Shown here: positions 52,601 to 61,600 of the stretch, piece after piece
Numbering within the stretch: the stretch's first letter is position 1
Layout: each line of letters starts with the position of its first letter
Assembly: GCA_032209605.1 (NCBI GenBank)
Contig: JASFXZ010000010.1
Span: 11,181,385-11,245,384, forward strand
DNA from: Mactromeris polynyma
Taxonomy: Eukaryota; Mollusca; Bivalvia; Venerida; Mactridae
DNA length: 64,000 nt
Direction of reading: 5' to 3'
The notes under the pieces: model-generated
Told to the model about the DNA's origin: nothing
Databases searched by the model: none
Seen by the model: only the letters and a program-made list of their open reading frames with translations
Made by a program: the position numbers and the translations under genes

Positions 52601-55600
52601 ATTTTACATATATGTTTGTCTACGTGCTAATGTTCAACTTGCACGTGCCTGTGCTTTTTTTGACATAAATCCAAATATATCCTCATGTTTTTTCATTATT
52701 TTGGTATTTGTTCATTTCATTCATGTATTTATTTCTCCTAAGTTAATAAGTATTTATACTTGGTGTTATACAATGTACTATATGCACTTCTTACAGCTTA
52801 ACATAGATCTTCCTATCTGTAAACATTTTACACAAGCTGAAAGTTTACTTATATTAAACTACATGCAAAACTGTATTACAATTTCTGTGTCTATGGTATA
52901 TCTCTCTTCAATTTTTAGGCACTTCTTTTATGCAGATCATTTCAAGTGCTGTTCTACTAAAACATAATATATAATAATCTGCCATTACATATTTATTCAA
53001 TTTCCTTCATGTATGCAACTTTGTTTATATGCCAATATTTGGTTATTTCCATGCATATGTCTTGTCATTTTTGACACTTATGTTATGAAACACTTGGATG
53101 TCTTGCTTTTGTACTTTTGATAATTCAGCTCATTCTATTCATTTTTATATTACAATTTTTCAATATCTAGTCATTTCACTACTTAGTTATATTTCTAATG
53201 CCGTTTTTATAGATAAATTTAAACATCTTTTTCTTAAGTCATAAAAAAACAAAACAAGTACAAGATAACTCCACAAAGCATCTTCAATATAACATATTCA
53301 TTACTACATTTCCATGACTACTTTCAAACTATGTACAAACTTTGTAAGATGACAGAACACTACATATAATAGGTTTAACAAAACTATTTTTTCACATGAT
53401 CCAATGTCAGTGACAAACACCATACACTTTTTAATATTTGTGCCACTATAAAAATCGGATGTTACGTGTTCAGCTATGTGTTCATATGATGATGATAATA
53501 TTGCCATAAATGACTTGCTTTATACTCTTTTAGTCTGTATACATTGAATTGTGTTGAGCAGCAGCATTTTACGCTAATCCTGTTACCTTTTCGTTTTGGT
53601 TAGATATATCTTTAATGTTCATTTAGCGGTAAATATTTCTTTAATCAATCTTTTAAAATATACATCCACCTAAAGGTACCATGTGGTCACCTTATTTCAG
53701 ATTAAAATTGACATAAATACAATCCATTGCTGATACTTATGACCAATAACTGTTCGTTAATAAACATTTGAAATTACATCTTTAGTTCAGTGTTTCATGC
53801 ATCAACATTTATCATTTCCAATTATTCGTTATCACCCACTTCCTTACAAGTAATACATACTTGATAAGCATTTTGTGTGCTTCCAAAAATTGTTTGAATC
53901 ACCTTGCAAACCATGTCAGTCCTTCTGCCAGCACAAGTATTATGTATGCAGTAAGAATTACGTTAGTTTTGAGAGAGAAAAATCCCAAGCAAAGAAAGTG
54001 AAGGCTTGAGCACCACAATCCTAATCCACATATGCATTATTACTCCTTAAAGGTTGTGATTTGCATTTTGAGAATAATATTTAAAAAATCTAATGTGTCA
54101 CTCTGTTCAATGAAGTAAAATATACCAAGAAAACACCTGATGCCTATAATGAATTTAACGTATAAATTAAAGAACGCAAATTCCGATTTGATGTTCTATC
54201 TTGGCGCGTAGGCCAGGTGAGATTTGAAATAATTACGTGTGCGTGGCACCGTCCTTCAGCACTTTCAGTGCTTTGATTAACAAAGGCAATGAAATAAAAA
54301 CTTCAAACACGTGTCATTTTTAACAAAGGCAATGAAATAAAAACTTCAAACATGTGTCATTTTTAACAAAGGCAATGAAATAAAAACTTCAAACATGTGT
54401 CATTTTTAACAAAGGCAATGAAATAAAAACTTCAAACACGTGTCATTTTTAACAAAGGCAATGAAATACATGTATGAGCACCAGTATTTAGTTTATTTTT
54501 TTATTTTGATGACTTTAATGTCCACCCAATCTAGTTTATGTTCAATATTTGAAACGTTACGACAATCCTCAACAATTTGTTCATTTCAGAATACCCCTAC
54601 ATTACAACATACTCCATAAAATTGCTCGTCTGTCGGAGATTTTTTTTGCTGCGTATTAGTAGTTGAAATGTAAATGACTATAACATGTATTGAAGAATTA
54701 TAATGCTGTTAGATTGAACGCGAACAGGCATATGAACTTTCAGGACCGATCCATACCAATTTATGTAAGGAAATGCTCTCGTGCGTAAAGCTATAGTGGC
54801 CGATTTGTTTACTCTTCTGTCAAAACACAACGTTTTTTTCTCTGTCAAGCTTACGGACAAACGCGAACATTTCAATACACCTATTTTGAAATGTAACGGT
54901 CCAGGTACTATATTCATCAGTTCGCGGTTGATAAAACCGCACTATATTTATTAACCTATCCTCCTACATTTTGCTTGGAAGGATTTTGCCATACAAACAA
55001 TTGTTTAGAGATGGCCTGAATGGTGTGAAAATATATCCTGTAGCCATCTGCGTTTTGTACCATCTGTAACTGGATCTATATTTGCATTTATCATACGTAA
55101 ATAAATCAGTTCTAATGTTACCAATTGAATATTATCTGAAACCTAGTACGAAATGTGCTGTTCAAAGTACTTGACAGCAATTCTGTTTGAATATTTCCCA
55201 TGAGTAATGTGATGAATATTAACTTGTGTTGTAGCTGAAGATTTTTGTCTCCTTTAGCAAACACAGAAAAGTGAATTAAAAAGTTACATTTAGCTTAATA
55301 AAGCTATAATGATTCTTCTTTGTGTGTTTAGTTACAATATTATTTCTGAGGTATCCCTGAGGGAATTTTTTCGCTGTGAGAAGATTAGAAAGTACTAAAA
55401 AACTGTTTCTGTTGAACAATTTAGACAAATTATTTGAAATTAGTTTTAACAAGCTGATCCATTTTTTAACCCCGGTACTACTAACATGAACTCACTTACT
55501 GAAAGAAACCTTGTCTCATAGGGGGCCAGGGCTGAGGCGTTCATATTTCTGTCCTGTCCTATTCTTCTAACTGACATAACAAACAAGACATGTTGTACAA

Positions 55601-58600
55601 CACATTCAAGTCAATACGTCGTATCGGATATGTGAACATCAAAAATCTTTCATCTGACATGATCCAATCTACTTGACGTATCTGACATTATCAGGCAAAC
55701 GTGATAGCTCACCTGATCACACCAGTAAAACATGACATGACATGATCATGCCAACATAACATATCTAACGTAATTATGCCAACATAACAGATCTAACATA
55801 ATTATGCCAACATAACATATCTGACATAATTATGCCAACATAACATATCTGACATAATTATGCCAACATAACATAATGTAACACAATTATGCCAACATAA
55901 CATATCTGACATAATTATGCCAACATAACATAATGTAACACAATTATGCCAACATAACATATCTGACATAATTATGCCAACATAACATATCTAACATAAT
56001 TATGCCAACATAACATATCTGACATAATTATGCCAACATAACATAATGTAACACAATTATGCCAACATAACATATCTGACATAATTATGCCAACATAACA
56101 TATCTGACATAATTTTGCCAACTTAACATATCTGACATAATTATGCCAACAAAACATATCTAACATAATTATGCCAACATAACATATCTAACGTAATTAT
56201 GCCAACATAACATATCTAACATAATTATGCCAACATAACATATCTGACATAATTATGCCAACATAACATAATGTAACACAATTATGCCAACATAACATAT
56301 CTGACATAATTATGCCAACATAACATATCTGACATAATTATGCCAACAAAACATATCTGACATGAGCATGCTAACATAACATATCTGACATAATTATGCC
56401 AACATAACATATCTGACATAATTATGCCAACATAACATATCTAACACAATTATGCCAACCTAACATATCTGACATAATTATGCCAACATAACATAATGTA
56501 ACACAATTATGCCAACATAACATATCTGACATAATTATGCCAACATAACATATCTGACATAATTATGCCAACATAACATATCTGACATAATTATGCCAAC
56601 ACAACATAATGTAACACAATTATGCCAACATAACATATCTGACATGAGCATGCCAACATAACATATCTAACATAAATATGCCAACATAACAGATCTAACA
56701 TAATTATGCCAACATAACATATCTAACATAATTATGCCAACATAACATATCTGACATGAGCATGCCAACATAACATATCTGACATGAGCATGCCAACATA
56801 ACATATCTAACATAAATATGCCAACATAACAGATCTAACATAAATATGCCAACATAACATATCTAACATAATTATGCCAACATAACATATCTGACATGAG
56901 CATGCCAACATAACATATCTAACATAAATATGCCAACATAACAGATCTAACATAATTATGCCAACATAACATATCTAACATAATTATGCCAACATAACAT
57001 ATCTGACATGAGCATGCCAACATAACATATCTGACATGAGCATGCCAACATAACATATCTAACATAAATATGCCAACATAACATATCTAACATAATTATG
57101 CCAACATAACAGATCTAACATAATTATGCCAACATAACATATCTAACATAATTATGCCAACATAACATATCTGACATGAGCATGCCAACATAACATATCT
57201 GACATGAGCATGCCAACATAACATATCTGACATGAGCATGCCAACATAACATATCTGACATGAGCATGCCAACATAACATATCTGACATGAGCATGCCAA
57301 CATAACATATCTGACATGAGCATGCCAACATAACATATCTGACATGAGCATGCCAACATAACATATCTGACATGAGCATGCCAACATAACATATCTGACA
57401 TGAGCATGCCAACATAACATATCTGACATAATTATGCCAACATAACATATCTAACATAATTATGCCAACATAACATATCTAACATAATTATGCCAACATA
57501 ACATATCTGACATAATTATGCCAACATAACAGATCTAACATAATTATGCCAACATAACATATATAACATGATCATGCCAACATGATTTATCTGACATGAT
57601 CAAGCCAAAATGATGTATCTCACCTAACCATGCAAACATGACATATCTAACATAATCATGCCAACATGATGTGTATAACATATTAATGCCAACATAACAT
57701 ATCTAACATAATTATGCCAACAAAGCATATCTGACATGATCATGCCAACGTGAGGTATATAACATAATCATGCCAACATGACATATATGGCACAAATCAA
57801 CATGCCATATCTGACTAAATCATATCAACATTTTTCAGATATCTTAAGTAAAAACCTCTCAGTATTAATAGTATTGAAGGTTAAGTGAGTTTCTTAATCA
57901 GCTGAAGATGTTGATATAAAGTTGTTAATTAGTTCAAACCAATCTTCTCTCTCTCTTTACCAATAAAATCGTTACAAATATTTTTGCATTTGAATACAAT
58001 CTGATTATCTTTGTAATCAAATGCACTTTAATGTATAAAATCTGTGTACTTGTTACTTTGGTAATTAAAGATTATGGAAATGCTACATTACTGTGAGGTT
58101 TAATGATAAAAGACATTCAATGAAAAGGATAGTTATACAGTTACTACACATGATTCGTGATTATTTTTGCGATAATGTCAGTTTTGAGTCGTGTTTGTAT
58201 AGTATTTGTATTACTGTGTTTATGAGGTCGCCCGTCGCCGCGCACATTTTATAATAAACTTTATGGTATTTTGGTCGACCCGGTATGTCCCCCACGCACC
58301 ATAAATAGACTTTTTGAAACCGAAAGGGGGAAATTTACCTGCCAGTATAGTAGTATAGATCAAACAGACAATTTTTGAAGCCAAAGACGGTCACTGCACA
58401 GTGCCAATGAGACCTATCGTACAGTTACCATTTTCCTGGCACCTAACCAGTACTTTCCTGGAATCTACCCAGTACTTTCCTGGTTACATGCCAGTACTAT
58501 GTTAGGTGGGAAACACTGAAAAGCATTTCTGTTTTATCCGGCGAGACGAGGGATCGAACCCACGACCTTCGGATTCGTAGTCAGCAGCGTTAACCACGCG

Positions 58601-61600
58601 TTAAGGGCCACCTTAAGTTTTGAGTCAAAAGAATACTGTATATGTGATAACCTTATTGCCCATTTTGTTTCTGCTACATTGGTGGTTACCATCGATTCTG
58701 CCTTATCTGGATCATACCAATGTGAAAGATGGCTAAAACCAATCATTGCATTAAATTCTTTATGTTAGATAACTCTTGCTATGATATTACTTACATTATC
58801 TGGTCAAATGTTATCATATACAGTAGAACTTCGAAACTTCGAACAGTTTTGGCTTGAACACAGTAGATACCTCGAACAAGATCTTAAGTCCCAATATTGA
58901 CCCTTCGTGCCTCTACATATTTCTTAAACAGAAGTGCAAACTTCATTGAGTTAAGTCCGTCGAAGTTTCAAAACGTGTAAATTCGACCCGAAATTTATTA
59001 GCTTAACATTTTCATAATGCATAGTACACTCGTACTAGGAAGAGTCAATTTGTACATAAACATGTATACCATAGATGGCTAGAACAACAGATGGCGCGAA
59101 ATAATTGCTAGATCTGACGGCATTTCAAGGTTTCGAAGTTTTACTGTACATTAAATCGATAAATACTTCATTAGCATAACAATTATATTCATGTTTTATT
59201 CTTCTCCATTCACAGAGGCGGAAGATGACACAAACATCTGTAGATTCTTCTCTTCTGGTCGGACGTGTTGGCGTGGTGAGAGATGTCCATATAGACATGT
59301 TCAAGTCCACTCTGGTTTGTGCATTCATTTATATCGTACTACTTTCAGAAATTAGTCTATTATACTGGTCAAACTGTCTTGTTAATGTTTTTAATTGTGA
59401 ATCAATGAATATGTTTTTTAAGGGCGTATTTTTTATTTAAAAAATATTTCTAATACATTATATTGTAAGTTTTTTTTATATATTATAGTAATAACTGTTG
59501 TAATGCATCATTGTTATAATAAACTATCTGGGTTCGATTCCCGGTCGCGGCAGGTCATACCCTTCCATGAAAATTTGACAAAAAATGTCGATTTTCCTCC
59601 ACATGTGGAGAAGTTGCCGGTTCCTTGTGGAAGGGTAAGTTAGTACTGGTAAGCATTCAGTCCAGGAAAAACTGGTTAGGTGAACAGGCCGCCGTATATA
59701 ACTGAAATATCGTTGAGAAACGGCGTTAAACCCGATGAAACAAAACAATATAATAAACTATTATATTTATGTCTCAGGAGTAACACTGGATCAAGATGAA
59801 GTATACGCCATCACTGACGTCCAGACAGAACATCTACCAGTGGCTGGAAGCTGGGTTGCTATGGAAATCACAACTATACTGTCCCCTAGTCATTTCTATG
59901 CTATTTTACCATTGGGAAACAAGTCGTTAGATAAGACAGTTTCCAAGTCTGATCACTCAGAAGGTAATGTATGTTGTGGTACAGTAGTTGTGTATAAAAT
60001 GTATATAAAAGTTTAGAGGACGCCTAGATCATACGCATATGTTTGATTATACCTATATCCAACACAAATATGTTAGGTTACGCCTATATCAAACTTGTGT
60101 GTTAGGTTATGCCTATGTCTAAAACATTATGTTAGTTGACACCTAGATAAAACCCAAATATGTAAGGTCATGCCTATATCAAACACAAATATGTTAGGTT
60201 ACGCCTATATCAAACTTGTGTGTTAGGTTATGCCTATATCAAAAACATTATGTTAGTAGGACACCTAGATAAAACCCAAATATGTAAGGTCATGCCTATA
60301 TCAAACACAAATATGTTAGGTTACGCCTGTATCAAACTTGTGTGTTAGGTTATGCCTATTTCAAAAACATTATGTTAGTAGGACACCTAGATAAAACCCA
60401 AATATGTAAAGTCATGCCTGTATCAAACAAATATGTTGGGTTACTCCTGTAAAACACATATTGTAGGTTTTGCGTATATCAAACACATGCTAGGTTATGC
60501 CTGTATAACACACAAATATACTGCTCCAGTGTCCTATTCTAAGCCCAGCTTAAGGGAAAATATGCGAAGGTCTGGTAAAAAATGTTCTAGTCATTCAAAC
60601 TCTTTCTGGCAACTATTCATCAATTTCTGTCCACTTCATGACCAATGTCTCTTCATTTATCTAAGGTCTTCAAGCCTACTTATCGGGCACACATTGCCAC
60701 TTACACTCAGAAAACTTACCGGTACATTGAGAAAGATGAAACATTTAAATACAAAAGATTTTATAACTGGGGCCGAAAGCTTCTTTGTACTATCTTATAT
60801 ATCAGTGTTTGTTATACAGTAAAACCTCAATAAGGAGACCACCCTTGAAAGCTGGCCTTATTAAGGTGATCCTAATATTGAGGTTGAATAAAGAGCAAAA
60901 CAGTGATAATGGACATGAACAGTAAAAATTGTGTTCTTAATTTTGGGGCGGTCCTATTACTGAGGTGGTCCTATTATTGAGGTGGCCCTATTATTGAGAT
61001 GGTCTTATTATTGAGGTGATCTCATTATTGAGATGGTCCTTTCATTGAGGTGGTCTTTAAGTGAGGTTTTGATGTACAGCAAAACATCACTTAACGACCA
61101 CCTCAATAATAAGACCACCTCAAAATAAAGAGCCCAATTTTGAAGTCTAATTTAAATGCTCCACTCTTTATGCAACCTCAATATTAAGACCACCTTAATA
61201 TTAAGACCAGTTTTCAAGGGTCCCGATGGTGGTTTTATTACTGAGATCTTATTGTATTTGGTTGTTTATATTTGTACACAGGTGGTTGTATGGCTGTTAC
61301 AGGAACAGAAGAAACATTGGATGATTTATTGGCTGCCCTCAGGTTTACTCATATTTATCTATTAATTCAGCTTATTTTGTATAAATCTATTTATATCCTT
61401 TAATGCTACAGATTTTGCATGGTTCTAAATGTCCATTTAGCTGTAGATTATAGTTGAATATGAGAATTATTTGTTTGTATGTGTATGCTTAATATCATTA
61501 TTGGCTTACATTTCTGAGATATTCAACAAACAAACCTTGGACCCAGGTTTGAATCCAGGTAGCGCCATTGACCGATTTTTCGTGTTCCTCAAAACATTAC

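Larger units (their letters stand above)
46462..54254. mobile_element. Possible 7.8-kb element bounded by GGACGGTGC inverted ends
   Basis: GGACGGTGC starts at 46462 directly after 43-bp repeat units, and GCACCGTCC ends at 54254 shortly before the main array of the same units. Inside lies a broken OB-fold-like gene with its introns. The ends are short and could be chance, so the element call is tentative. Confidence 0.35.

Noticed and set aside
52497..52967. 156-codon hydrophobic frame
   Set aside because: Composition follows the AT-rich background, with no homology, splice or promoter context.
57096..57457. Three overlapping minus-strand frames of about 100 codons
   Set aside because: They are translations of the 28-bp satellite, one per frame, with no start context or splice signals.
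58543..58618. tRNA-Arg (ACG) gene on the minus strand
   Set aside because: Anticodon and T stems carry several mismatches; it is a SINE head.
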